Positions 53,517-61,911 of a DNA stretch of 64,000 nt are shown here, piece by piece (position 1 is the stretch's first letter; every line of letters begins with the position of its first letter). Where the stretch lies: NCBI GenBank assembly GCA_029932675.1, contig JAOZPP010000007.1, forward strand, positions 3,124 to 67,123, read 5' to 3'. This DNA is from a bacterium. GTDB taxonomy: Bacteria; SM23-81; DAOVCL01. Below the pieces are notes generated by a model. That model saw only the letters and a list, made by a program, of their open reading frames with translations, was not told the origin of the DNA and searched no databases. A program made the position numbers and the translations under genes.

Positions 53517-54950
53517 TTAACCCCTCACTAAGTATCTCAGCTTTGTCGCCGTTACCCAATCATCTGGGGCATCCTGTAATTTATGGGGGTTCAGGATGTT
53601 GTTCGGGTCAAGGGCTTTCTTAATCGCCCTCATCACAGGAAGAAGATCATTCCTTGCCTTCTTCCAGGAAGGCGCCTTAGAAAGGGCGATTCCATGTTCG
53701 CCGGATGTGACCCCACCTATTTTGTCCACATAGTCGTAGAGCTCCTCCACTACCCTTCTTGCATCTTCCCATTGCTCCTTCTTCCGCACATCCATCATTA
53801 TCTTCGTATGGATGACCCCCGATCCACAATGGCCATATACGGACATTATCACATTGTTCCGTTCAGCGATCTCATGGATCTTCTCCGCGCACTCCGCTAC
53901 CTTAGAATTAGGAACAGCCATATCATCAGCTAAATCAGTGCAAATTATCCCTTCTTTATATCTGGATAAGGAGGCGAAGAGCTTCTTCCTTCCGGTGTAT
54001 ATCCTGGTCCGCTCCTTGGCATCATAACTCATTTGGATCCCGAAGCCATTGTGTTTCTCACAGATCCTCTTCATCCCCTCCATCTCATAATCCACCGCCT
54101 CCTTAACCTTGCCATCAGCTTCGAAAAGTATGATTGCCGCCACATCAGGCAAACCCAAGCTCAGGTTTTTGTTCACCGCAGTTATGCCAATGTTGTCCAT
54201 CAGCTCAAGCATCGAGGGCGAGGACCCGCTGGCCATTATTTCTGATATCGTCTCCCCAGCCTCCTCCAGCTTGTTGAAATTGGCAATCCCAAGGCACCTG
54301 AACTTCGGCAAGGGAACAACTTTTAGGGTCGCCTCCACCACTATACCCAAGGTGCCTTCAGAGCCAACCATAAGCTTCTCCAGTTGATATCCCGCCGTGG
54401 ATACCCGGGTGTTTGCCCCCAAGTTAACTAGATCCCCATTCGCCAATACGACCTTCATCCCTAAGACTGAGTCCCTTGTCGCTCCGTATTTCACTGATCT
54501 TAAACCACTTGTGTTAGCTCCGATCTCCCCACCAATAGTGGCTATCCTGGAGGAGGCCGGTGCCGGCGGCCAAAAGAAGCCATAGGGTTTAAGGGCCCGG
54601 TTCAGATCATCATCAACCACGCCAGGCTCAACCCTGCAGAGCACATCTTGCAGCCTGATCTCCAAGATGCGGTTCATCTGTTTCATATCCAACACGATCC
54701 CACCATCTATTGGAGTAGTATGGCCAGAGGTACTGGAACCCGCCCCTCTGGGAATGACCGGGATCAACTCTGCATTGGCATATCTCATAATCCTCTGCAC
54801 TTCTTCAATAGTCTTCGGCCTTACCACAACCCAGGGCAATGCCTCGTGCACAGATGCATCAGAACCATAGACATAGAGATCAGCGGGATTATCCCTAATG
54901 TTTTCCTCACTGACGATCTTCTTTAGGTCCTTAATAAGCGCCTCTTTCAT
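53517..54950 (-). CDS. GlcD-type FAD-linked dehydrogenase (D-lactate/2-hydroxyacid)
   Basis: A 477-residue flavoprotein of the FAD_binding_4/VAO family. It shows the PP-loop IPRGAGSSTSGHTTP, GGEIGANTSGLRSVKYGATRD and VGSEGTLGIV, with the C-terminal GEHGIALSKAPSWK. It oxidises a 2-hydroxyacid such as D-lactate. ATG 54950 is the likely start; an in-frame TTG lies four codons earlier. It follows larA by 12 bp. With LarA (racemase) and the GlcF/HdrD-like protein it makes a lactate-oxidation set. Confidence 0.87.
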   Translation of the reverse strand: MKEALIKDLKKIVSEENIRDNPADLYVYGSDASVHEALPWVVVRPKTIEEVQRIMRYANAELIPVIPRGAGSSTSGHTTPIDGGIVLDMKQMNRILEIRLQDVLCRVEPGVVDDDLNRALKPYGFFWPPAPASSRIATIGGEIGANTSGLRSVKYGATRDSVLGMKVVLANGDLVNLGANTRVSTAGYQLEKLMVGSEGTLGIVVEATLKVVPLPKFRCLGIANFNKLEEAGETISEIMASGSSPSMLELMDNIGITAVNKNLSLGLPDVAAIILFEADGKVKEAVDYEMEGMKRICEKHNGFGIQMSYDAKERTRIYTGRKKLFASLSRYKEGIICTDLADDMAVPNSKVAECAEKIHEIAERNNVIMSVYGHCGSGVIHTKIMMDVRKKEQWEDARRVVEELYDYVDKIGGVTSGEHGIALSKAPSWKKARNDLLPVMRAIKKALDPNNILNPHKLQDAPDDWVTATKLRYLVRG

Positions 54951-54962
54951 TTTTTCCCCCAA

Positions 54963-56231
54963 TTAAAAATTCTGATTTGGTCGTCTTATTAGCGGCACTG
55001 TTATGCTCCCATCCATTAAAAATAACACCTTTGCCTCAGGCCCTTTCTCCTCAATTGCTCGATCGATTGCCTCCTGGACCGAATGGAAAGGTTTGATGAA
55101 GACGGCCTCCATCTCCTGGGCATCAAGGTCTGTTACCCCCCACATCTGGGCCCAGGTGGCTATCTCCGCCATCTTCGCCGCCTTATGATAACCCAACTTG
55201 TAGCCCTTCTCTATCTCCGCCAGCGCCTCCTCTGGGGTATGAGACCGGGAGAGCAGATCGAAGAATACCCGGTCCCCAATCCCGGTTCTGCACTGGGAAA
55301 CCATAATGAGGATACCCCCCTCCTTCAAGGCCAATTTCCCGTTGTCCAAAGCCTTCTGGGATTGATAGAGGTCAACATCCATCGGATAGGGCGCGACTGA
55401 AACAACTACATCTGCCCTCTCCTCCGTCTCCACACAGAATACCTCCCTTGCCTTGGCTATAGCAGCATAGAACGAGTCGTGAATATGACCTGCGGTAGCT
55501 GCATATAACCTTCGTTCGCGGTCAAGCACGGTCTGGATGGAGAATATCTCTTTATCTTTAATTGTCTCCAAGGCGTCTATCATATCCTCATGGACTGGGT
55601 TCCCTTCTAAGGCAAGGGCGCGAGCCCGGGGATCGAGAGCATACTTGTGATTTTGCTCTACCGTCTTATAGCTGGCGATACCGGGGAGAAACGATTTTCT
55701 GCCCCCCGTGTAACCGGCGAAATAATGTGGTTCCACAGAACCTATGGGGACCAGTTTATCCGCCTGAAGACCTAACCTATTTACCCACATCTCGGTGCCG
55801 TTCTTCGAAGTTCCTATATACACCATATCCTCGGTTTTCTTGGAGTCATGAACGAAGATCCTCTCCTGGAACTCCCCATAATATCTCCCAAAGATAAATC
55901 TAAACTCCTCATCCGTAGGTGCCCGATGAATCCCAGTGGCCACTATGAATCTGATGGCTTTATCCTTGATCTTATCATAAATGATCTCCAGAACCTTCGC
56001 CGTTGGGGTTGGCCTCGTCCCGTCATTGACGATGAACAAAACATCCTTGGCATCGGAGAGAAACTCCTCAAATCTCTTGGAGTTTATTGGGTTCTCGATA
56101 GCCTTGACTAAGGTCTCCCTCTCATCTGAGACCTCCACCTCATTGGGATAGAGGATCCCTAACACATTTCTCTCGGGGACCTGAACCCCAACCTCTCCCT
56201 TTCCATAGGGAATTTTTATCTCCATGGCCAT
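54963..56231 (-). CDS. larA: nickel-pincer lactate racemase LarA family
   Basis: A 422-residue LarA homologue. The conserved residues are visible: D70 in NDGTRPTP, H102 in TGIHRAPT, H169 in EPHYFAGYTGGRK, and K179, which in LarA carries the nickel-pincer cofactor. It interconverts L- and D-lactate or another 2-hydroxyacid. The cofactor makers LarB, LarC and LarE are not in the window. ATG at 56231 or two codons later is possible. It is upstream of the FAD dehydrogenase gene in the same unit. Confidence 0.88.
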   Translation of the reverse strand: MAMEIKIPYGKGEVGVQVPERNVLGILYPNEVEVSDERETLVKAIENPINSKRFEEFLSDAKDVLFIVNDGTRPTPTAKVLEIIYDKIKDKAIRFIVATGIHRAPTDEEFRFIFGRYYGEFQERIFVHDSKKTEDMVYIGTSKNGTEMWVNRLGLQADKLVPIGSVEPHYFAGYTGGRKSFLPGIASYKTVEQNHKYALDPRARALALEGNPVHEDMIDALETIKDKEIFSIQTVLDRERRLYAATAGHIHDSFYAAIAKAREVFCVETEERADVVVSVAPYPMDVDLYQSQKALDNGKLALKEGGILIMVSQCRTGIGDRVFFDLLSRSHTPEEALAEIEKGYKLGYHKAAKMAEIATWAQMWGVTDLDAQEMEAVFIKPFHSVQEAIDRAIEEKGPEAKVLFLMDGSITVPLIRRPNQNF

Positions 56232-56262
56232 AAGATAATATGAAGTTACCTTTCAGTTCGTT

Positions 56263-57012
56263 TCAGATCTCCCCACCACCGAGAATCATATCGAGCAGCT
56301 TCCGCGGCCTTTCATCCTCGGGATTATATTTGATGGCCAGTTTGAGGCTCTCTACAGCATTCTTCCATTCGCGGACCCCCCAATAGGCCTCACCGAGATG
56401 GTAATAGGCAGTGGTGTGCTCCGGGTTCTTCTCAATAACCTTTTTTAGATGGGGGATCGCCTCCGCATACTTCCTGCGGGTTAGATAGAGAATCCCCAAC
56501 CTATAATGGGCAATTGTCGATTCAGGGCTAACTTTGAGAAATGCTCGATAATCCTCAAAGGCCCTGTCCATCTTGCCCCGATAGAAGTGCACCATCCCCA
56601 GCCAATAATGGGCTATAGAGAAGTCCGGGTCCAATTCAAGGACCTTCTTCAGCATTAATTCGGCATCCTTAAGTCTCGCCACCCGGAAATAAGCGATGCC
56701 CAGGGAATAATAGGCATTTGCATAGTCCGGTTTGAGCTCTATGGTCCTCTTATAACTGGAGATGGCCCCGTTGACATCGCCCATTAAGTAGAGAATAACC
56801 GCATAAATCATATTAGCTTCAGCATCATCTGGAAGAAGCTCGACCGCCCTCTTCGCCTCCTGCAGGGCGAGTTTCATCTTCCCCATCATCCGATATGTCA
56901 AGGAGTTTCGTACATGAACTTCTGGGCAGGGGCCCTCCTGGAGTTCAGTCTTATCATAGGGACACCAAATATAATCTTCAGGGAATTTCCGACCACAAAT
57001 TTTACATATCAT
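56263..57012 (-). CDS. zinc-ribbon TPR protein heading the redox operon
   Basis: A 249-residue protein. An N-terminal zinc ribbon (CKICGRKFPEDYIWCPYD) is followed by about six TPR units (for example YANAYYSLGIAYFRVARLKDAE, here in parts: YYSLGIAYFR, HYWLGMVHFY, HYRLGILYLT, YYHLGEAYWG). It is the first gene of the minus-strand block, 121 bp downstream of a promoter-like site. It may be a scaffold or assembly protein. There is no signal peptide, so it is cytoplasmic. Confidence 0.82.
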   Translation of the reverse strand: MICKICGRKFPEDYIWCPYDKTELQEGPCPEVHVRNSLTYRMMGKMKLALQEAKRAVELLPDDAEANMIYAVILYLMGDVNGAISSYKRTIELKPDYANAYYSLGIAYFRVARLKDAELMLKKVLELDPDFSIAHYWLGMVHFYRGKMDRAFEDYRAFLKVSPESTIAHYRLGILYLTRRKYAEAIPHLKKVIEKNPEHTTAYYHLGEAYWGVREWKNAVESLKLAIKYNPEDERPRKLLDMILGGGEI

Positions 57013-57132
57013 AATTGAATCTCTCGGCTATTGGTAACCTCTCTCAGAAATTGCCCTAAGAAGATTTGACATCTGGATCAATAGGAGATAGATTGTGCAT
57101 ACTATCACAGAATCAACATACCCAGAATACTG

Positions 57133-57160
57133 AAAATAATAGGTTTCTTTGCCTTGTCAA
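57133..57160 (-). promoter_or_regulatory. promoter for the redox block
   Basis: On the minus strand TTGACA (57160-57155) and TATTTT (57138-57133) have a 16-bp spacer. The start of the TPR gene is 121 bp downstream. The -35 box is preceded by a long A-run, as at 2225-2253. Confidence 0.55.
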
Positions 57161-57391
57161 GGATTTTTTTTGTTTTTGATGAAAAAGGAGGGCAATATTT
57201 ATTCTCTAACTTGTGAAAAAATTCACAAAATTTGCCTCATATTGCTCAGGCAAAAAATTGGAGAGCGAGGGAAAATTCACTTAGGGAAATCTCTCAGGCT
57301 GAGGAACCCGAATTATTCATAAAAATAAAAACCTGCAGGTAGCTGCAAACTGCCAATAGCGGAGCGCTCAGAACCCCTGATCTGACTGAGG

Positions 57392-57411
57392 CATCCCGAC
57401 TTATCGGGATG
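57392..57411. repeat. CATCCCGA hairpin
   Basis: A perfect 8-bp palindrome CATCCCGA/TCGGGATG with a 4-nt loop in the non-coding region. It has no T-run. Confidence 0.5.
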
Positions 57412-57597
57412 TCACCTCACTTTTGGTGATCTGGTTATCCCTAACATTTGGGGTGATGGCAGGCTAAAAAGGAATCGAAGAATTTCTGTTCCTTATTAAT
57501 TCTTTGTAGCATGTTTGGATTTCTGTTCATCCTGTCAATCCCCTCTAAAATGGTGGGAAGTGCTGGGTCAAGGTAATCGACGTACATCAAAAAAAGC

Positions 57598-57626
57598 TTG
57601 ACAGAAAATGATTTTTGCTTTATATT
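57598..57626 (+). promoter_or_regulatory. sigma70-type promoter of second peptide-regulator pair
   Basis: TTGACA (57598-57603) and TATATT (57621-57626) are exactly 17 bp apart. The peptide ATG is 278 bp downstream, so the transcript would have a long structured leader with several palindromes. Confidence 0.65.
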
Positions 57627-57722
57627 TGATGTTGGGTTTTGTGAGTTTACAGAGCTACGGGCTTTTTTTGTTTCCTCACACTTGCCACAATAACCAGGAA
57701 GAACTTACCAATTTGATTATGA

Positions 57723-57748
57723 GGTGGCAGAACCCTGATTCTGCCACC
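57723..57748. repeat. palindromic repeat, GGTGGCAGAA family (copy 1)
   Basis: GGTGGCAGAA and TTCTGCCACC pair around CCCTGA. Other copies are at 61431-61456, 61533-61560 and 62269-62294. An adjoining long imperfect inverted repeat runs about 57759-57810 (ACTCCTGT...ACAGGAGT). Confidence 0.75.
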
Positions 57749-57816
57749 ACCTGCTTGTGGAGTGGTGTGACTCCTGTCACAGCCTACGCCAACAGGAGTT
57801 GCCACACTCCATACTT

Positions 57817-57850
57817 GCCGTCAGAACCGGGGTTCTGACAGCTCGGTGAA
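57817..57850. repeat. palindromic repeat, GTCAGAA-CGGGG-TTCTGAC family (copy 1)
   Basis: GTCAGAA and TTCTGAC pair around CCGGGG. The element starts GCC and ends GCTCGGTGAA; the same borders occur in the copy at 61875-61908. A third, shorter copy is at 63940-63961. Confidence 0.75.
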
Positions 57851-57903
57851 AAAGGTTTTTCATTCTTAATTCTCAATTCCCCCCCTTGTGAGGTGATGGT
57901 AAG

Positions 57904-58227
57904 ATGGTAAAGAAATTTTCGGTTGGCCTGTTGGTTTTGGTGGTTTTGCTTGGTCCTATTAGTAGCTTCTGGGTAAAGCCAGCACAGGCCAATACCGGGG
58001 ATGAGCGTCGGGTAATGCTCTGCGCCGCCTGGCCGTGGGAGGATGGGGGATGGAGTATGGCAACTCCTCCGGGTTCAGATCAAAATCCGGCAACTTCCCC
58101 AACCAATTCTGTCAGGTCAGCAGGCAAACCTGAGCTCCAAAAAGTTCAGCGGAAACCGCAGAAGTCGTTCTGGTCTCGCTTCCAATTCTTCCTTTTTAAC
58201 CTCGGGCTACCCTTTGGGGATAAGTAG
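57904..58227 (+). CDS. small secreted peptide, second copy
   Basis: A 107-residue protein with a signal peptide (MVKKFSVGLLVLVVLLGP core) and a probable cleavage after AQA near residue 29. The mature start NTGDERRVMLCAAWPW matches the homologous NTGPERCMLMAAEPW of the protein at 1811-2179. A Pro/Ser/Asn-rich middle leads to the aromatic tail FWSRFQFFLFNLG. It is followed almost without gap by the TPR-GAF-AAA+ regulator gene. The family is not recognised. Two linked copies with the same partner argue that it works with the regulator. Confidence 0.72.
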   Translation: MVKKFSVGLLVLVVLLGPISSFWVKPAQANTGDERRVMLCAAWPWEDGGWSMATPPGSDQNPATSPTNSVRSAGKPELQKVQRKPQKSFWSRFQFFLFNLGLPFGDK

Positions 58228-58244
58228 GGATGGAGGTGGGTAGA

Positions 58245-61139
58245 ATGAGAAGAGCCAGGACAAAGCCACGGAAGGAAGAGGTGGCACTGCGGGAGCTAAA
58301 GGAGAAGGTGGAAACCCTTCTCAAGGCGGGGGAGTATGCGCAGGTTGTGGAGGAGATAGAGGCTTTTTCCCAGGGATATACTCCTAAGGAAAGGGACCTG
58401 GATTGGGCGGAACTACAGGTGAGATTGTCCTTTGCCCAGGAGCAGTTGGGCAGGTATGATACTGAGGCAGCCGAGGCGGCATACGAGGCATTAAAGCTCA
58501 CCGACAGACGAAGGGAAGTAGGTACGGTTGAGTGGATATTGGGGAAGATACTCTTGGGTTTGGGAGAAACAAAGAGTGCGCTCAGGTATTTGAGGAATAG
58601 TTTCTCTGAATTTGATAGAATGGAGGATGAAAAAAGGAAGGCCCAGGTTCTTAATACGTTGGGTCAAGGCTATTTCCTCAGCGGGTGTTTAAAGGAGGCC
58701 GTTAAATATCTCACTGAGTCTCTCGATTTATGCAAGAGGGAAGCTAAGGATGATCAGCGGCTTAAGGCAATGATTTCGAGCAACCTGGGGACTTGCCATA
58801 TCTTGACAGGTAAGTGGCCCTTGGCCTCCAAGTTGCTTAGATCAAGCTTGATGTTCTATGAAGCGTTGAATGACACATTGAGAATTTGTAGGAGACTGTG
58901 TGGGCTTTGTAGGCTCTATATCCTGCAGAGGAGGTGGGATAAAGCCTCTGAAATCACTGAGCTCTTGGAGCGGGCCCAAAGGCTGGCCCAAGAGGGCGGG
59001 TATCAAAGGGAGTTGGCCACAGTCTGGGAGACAAGGGGCTGGTGGGAGGTGGCTCTGGCCCAGCGGGAGGGTGGCTCTCATTTAGGGGCAGCAGAGCAGG
59101 CTTTGATACAGGCCCTGCAGATTGGCCAGCGGATAGCCCCCCAGGGCGATATAGTGATGGAGGCAAGTGAGAGGTTAGGCTGGGTCTGCCTTATGCGGGG
59201 CAGCCTGGAGGGTGCTTTAAGCTATGGGGAGCGCAGCCTGAGGCTTGCCCGGCGGCTGGGCTCCGTTTATGACGAAGGGCTGGCCCACAGGCTCTTAGGG
59301 GCAGTCTATCAGAAGAGGGGCAAGAGAGGAAAGGCGAAGGAGCATTTCTCCCGCAGCATCTCCCTTTTGGAGGAGGCGGAGGCTCGGTATGACCTGGGGA
59401 TAAGTCTCCTTTACAGTGGAAGCCTTCTGGTTAAGGATGGGGACTTTCGCCCTGAGGGGGAGAGGCAGTTGCTGGAGGCTGGGAGGGTATTTGAGGAACT
59501 CAAGCTCAGCTACTGGCTGGGAAGGTGCATTGCCCAGAGGGCTCGGGGGTTGATCCTGGATAACCGCTTGGACAAGGCCAGGGAGGCTCTTGAGAGGGCA
59601 AGGTCGTTGCTGGAGGAGGCTGGAGAGGGGGAGGCCTTGAGGGAAGTTGAAGAGGTGGAGGCCCAATGGGAGGGGGCCTCTGGTCAGGCGATTGCCCAGG
59701 CCAGGGAGGAGCAGGAGCTTTTGGAGAGGTTGGGGCAGACATCTGTTGAAGAGCTGGGTAAGCTCCTCCAGGAGGTAGCTCAGAGGGTAGCAGCCCAGCG
59801 GGGGCTTATTGGATACAGGGGCAGTGAGAGGATGGTCTTAGGAGGGCATTGGGGGATGGAGGAGGGAGAGGCCAGGGAGCTTCTCCAGGAGTTGGTGGAT
59901 GGGGAGGTGCTTAGGCCCAGGCAGCCAGTTATCTCCTCTTTCGGCTCAGAGGATGCGAGATTTCCCTTTCTGAGGGGCAGGGGGATAACCAGCCTGATGT
60001 TTGTTCCCTTTGGGTTAAACAGCAAGGTAGAGGGACTTCTCTATCTGGACAGGAGATCAGGGGGGCCCTTTCGGCAGAGGGAGATGGATTTCTTTGTGCG
60101 GGCAGCAGGGATGTTGCAGTTTAAGGTGGTGGAGTTTCAGAGGGATGAGCTCCTTCGGGAGAACCTTCTGCTCAAGGAAAGGCTGGAGGAGGAGTATGGC
60201 TTTGGCAACATAGTCACTGTCAACCCCAAACTGAAGCAAGCTCTGCGGACTGCTCAAAGGTTCAAGGATTCCGGACTTCACATTCTCCTCCAGGGGGAGA
60301 CAGGGACCGGAAAAGAACTTTTGGCCAGGGCCATTCACTATAGCAGCGAGAGGAGGGGAAAAAAGTTTGTGCCGGTAAACTGTGCCGCCTTCACCGACAC
60401 CCTTTTGGAGAGCGAGTTCTTTGGCCACAAGAGGGGTTCCTTTACCAATGCCCTTCAGGACAAGAGGGGGCTTTTTGAGGAAGCCGATGGGGGGACCTTG
60501 TTCTTGGATGAGGTAACCAATGCCAGTGAGGAGTTGCAGGCTAAGCTGTTGCGGGCGATAGAGGAGATGGAGGTAAGGAAGGTAGGGGAGACCAGATCTA
60601 AGAAGGTGGATGTGCGGATAATTGGGGCCACCAACAGGGACCTGGGGGAGATGGTAGAGGCTGGTAAATTCCGCAAGGACCTCTACTACAGGCTCAAGGG
60701 GGTGGAGATAGAGCTACCTCCCTTAAGGGAGAGGAAGGAGGATATCCCGCCGCTTATCAACCATTTCCTCAATCTCTCTGCCCAGAAGGGAGGGGGGAGG
60801 ATAAAGGGGGTAACCCAGGAGGCGATGGAACTTCTTGTTGCCTATGACTGGCCGGGGAATGTGCGGGAGTTGAAGAACGAGGTGGAGAGGGCGGCGGTCT
60901 TAGCCGAAGGTGGTTGGATTACTCCAGAGCATTTGTCCAAGGGGGTAAGGGCAGCCAAGTCGGATGCCCAGGAAACCTCATTAAGCCTTGAGGTAAGGGG
61001 AGCGCTAAAGGAGATGGAAAAGAGGATCATTCAGGAGGCGATAAGGAGAGCTGGAGGTTCGAAATATCAGGCTTTAAAGCTGTTGGGGATGAGCAAAAGC
61101 ACATTTTATCGCAAGGTTAAGGAATATAGGATAGATTAG
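58245..61139 (+). CDS. TPR-GAF-AAA+ (NtrC-type) transcription regulator
   Basis: A 964-residue regulator. Residues ~1-480 are TPR-like repeats, ~490-630 a GAF-like domain (GITSLMFVPFG, GLLYLDRRSGG), ~655-880 an AAA+ sigma54-activator domain, and the end a Fis-type HTH (YQALKLLGMSKSTFYRKVKE). Walker A is GETGTGKE near 684 and Walker B is GGTLFLDEV. The sigma54-contact loop GAFTGA is GSFTNA, so sigma54 coupling may be altered. There is no receiver domain, so input probably comes through TPR or GAF. ATG 58245 has GGAGGT 7 nt upstream; ATG 58230 is an in-frame alternative. It is paralogous to the truncated gene at 1-1786. Confidence 0.9.
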   Translation: MRRARTKPRKEEVALRELKEKVETLLKAGEYAQVVEEIEAFSQGYTPKERDLDWAELQVRLSFAQEQLGRYDTEAAEAAYEALKLTDRRREVGTVEWILGKILLGLGETKSALRYLRNSFSEFDRMEDEKRKAQVLNTLGQGYFLSGCLKEAVKYLTESLDLCKREAKDDQRLKAMISSNLGTCHILTGKWPLASKLLRSSLMFYEALNDTLRICRRLCGLCRLYILQRRWDKASEITELLERAQRLAQEGGYQRELATVWETRGWWEVALAQREGGSHLGAAEQALIQALQIGQRIAPQGDIVMEASERLGWVCLMRGSLEGALSYGERSLRLARRLGSVYDEGLAHRLLGAVYQKRGKRGKAKEHFSRSISLLEEAEARYDLGISLLYSGSLLVKDGDFRPEGERQLLEAGRVFEELKLSYWLGRCIAQRARGLILDNRLDKAREALERARSLLEEAGEGEALREVEEVEAQWEGASGQAIAQAREEQELLERLGQTSVEELGKLLQEVAQRVAAQRGLIGYRGSERMVLGGHWGMEEGEARELLQELVDGEVLRPRQPVISSFGSEDARFPFLRGRGITSLMFVPFGLNSKVEGLLYLDRRSGGPFRQREMDFFVRAAGMLQFKVVEFQRDELLRENLLLKERLEEEYGFGNIVTVNPKLKQALRTAQRFKDSGLHILLQGETGTGKELLARAIHYSSERRGKKFVPVNCAAFTDTLLESEFFGHKRGSFTNALQDKRGLFEEADGGTLFLDEVTNASEELQAKLLRAIEEMEVRKVGETRSKKVDVRIIGATNRDLGEMVEAGKFRKDLYYRLKGVEIELPPLRERKEDIPPLINHFLNLSAQKGGGRIKGVTQEAMELLVAYDWPGNVRELKNEVERAAVLAEGGWITPEHLSKGVRAAKSDAQETSLSLEVRGALKEMEKRIIQEAIRRAGGSKYQALKLLGMSKSTFYRKVKEYRID

Positions 61140-61212
61140 GTTTCCATTTTTGGGAATAGTTCTAATTTTGGGAATTTAATTTATCTTCTTATTTTAAAGG
61201 GAGATCCTGGAT

Positions 61213-61244
61213 TAAAAGAGTCCCATTAGTGGGACTCTTTTTTA
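61213..61244 (+). terminator. rho-independent terminator of the regulator gene
   Basis: A 9-bp perfect stem AGAGTCCCA/TGGGACTCT with loop TTAG is followed by a run of T. It lies 74 bp after the stop. The A-run before the stem may make it bidirectional. Confidence 0.88.
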
Positions 61245-61430
61245 TTGTTTAGACGGAACTCTAATAAATGTAATCCGTAACTCTTTGATTTCAAGTGGTT
61301 TGGCAGATAGTCATTTTTGGGCACGCTTTTTGCTACATAGCTAAGTGTCTCCGCTTGTCCGTGGCTTGGGTGGGCAAGGAGAAGCTGATGCTGTCTTCTT
61401 TGGTGGTTGGAGGCAGCATTAGGGGACATT

Positions 61431-61456
61431 GAGGTGACAGAACCCTGTTCTGCCAC
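61431..61456. repeat. palindromic repeat, GGTGGCAGAA family (copy 2)
   Basis: A slightly degenerate copy (GGTGACAGAACCCTGTTCTGCCACT read in parts: GGTGACAGAA, TTCTGCCACT) of the repeat at 57723-57748. Confidence 0.65.
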
Positions 61457-61532
61457 TTAACAGAGCGGAGACGCCCGTAGGCTCTTCCTTGTCTGCCCCT
61501 CCGATAGGGGATACAATGACCCAAATTACATC

Positions 61533-61560
61533 GAGGTGGCAGAACCCCGATTCTGCCACC
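61533..61560. repeat. palindromic repeat, GGTGGCAGAA family (copy 3)
   Basis: GGTGGCAGAA and TTCTGCCACC around CCCCGA. This is the best-preserved copy beside 57723-57748. Confidence 0.75.
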
Positions 61561-61837
61561 CACTACCTACCTGCCCTGACGGAAGATGGAGAAGGGGCAA
61601 AGCGAGGGCAGGGTAGAGTGTGACCCGATAGCCTCCTTACGGGCCGGAGGAGAGCTATTGATGGGGGGAGCTGCCCTCGGATGAGCTTGGTCACCGCAGA
61701 ATTCCGGTTTGCCTCTCGCCTTGCCTCTCACCAACCTGGCGGGCTCCATTGGGTTCCTGGGGTCCGCCAGGAGGCTCAATGTAAAAGTTGGTAGGTTTCC
61801 CCTCCCATTCGGGGAATGCACCTATCACCTTCCACCT

Positions 61838-61871
61838 AAAACCTGCTATTTGAGGAGGAATGATCCTTATG
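61838..61871 (+). repeat. 34-bp direct repeat, left copy
   Basis: An exact copy of 61912-61945, beginning AAAACCTGCTATTTGAGGAG. The right copy carries the ribosome site and ATG of the small gene at 61943. The 40 bp between copies hold the palindromic element at 61875-61908. Confidence 0.85.
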
Positions 61872-61874
61872 CCT

Positions 61875-61908
61875 GCCGTCAGAATCGGGGTTCTGACGGC
61901 TCGGTGAA
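61875..61908. repeat. palindromic repeat, GTCAGAA-CGGGG-TTCTGAC family (copy 2)
   Basis: It has GCCGTCAGAA and TTCTGACGGC around TCGGGG, then TCGGTGAA. It is flanked by the 34-bp direct repeats, which looks like an insertion with target duplication or a 74-bp tandem duplication. Confidence 0.8.
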
Positions 61909-61911
61909 GGA

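Larger units (their letters stand above)
57013..57903. other. 891-bp gene-free divergent regulatory region
   Basis: It separates the redox block (minus) from the second peptide-regulator pair (plus). It holds a promoter for each direction (57133-57160 minus, 57598-57626 plus), a CATCCCGA hairpin at 57392-57411, and a cluster of palindromic repeats at 57723-57850 in the leader of the peptide gene. AT-rich sequence with fragments like TTCTGTTCATCCTGTCAATC fills the rest. I see no credible gene. Confidence 0.7.

Noticed and set aside
4397-57012. An archaeal (methanogen) origin for the window because of HdrABC and MvhADG.
   Set aside because: Sigma70-like promoters, NtrC-type regulators, bacterial-type SECIS placement next to UGA, a rho-independent terminator and the FlgD-like sorting domain all point to a bacterium.
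61580-61800. The GC-rich structured stretch was considered as an RNase P or other structured RNA.
   Set aside because: Only one solid 8-bp hairpin (61735-61771) is evident, and none of the conserved RNase P, tmRNA or SRP motifs is visible.
61226-61821. Three open frames of 76-84 codons on the minus strand.
   Set aside because: They run through palindromic repeats and the terminator, lack SD sites and have no coherent composition.
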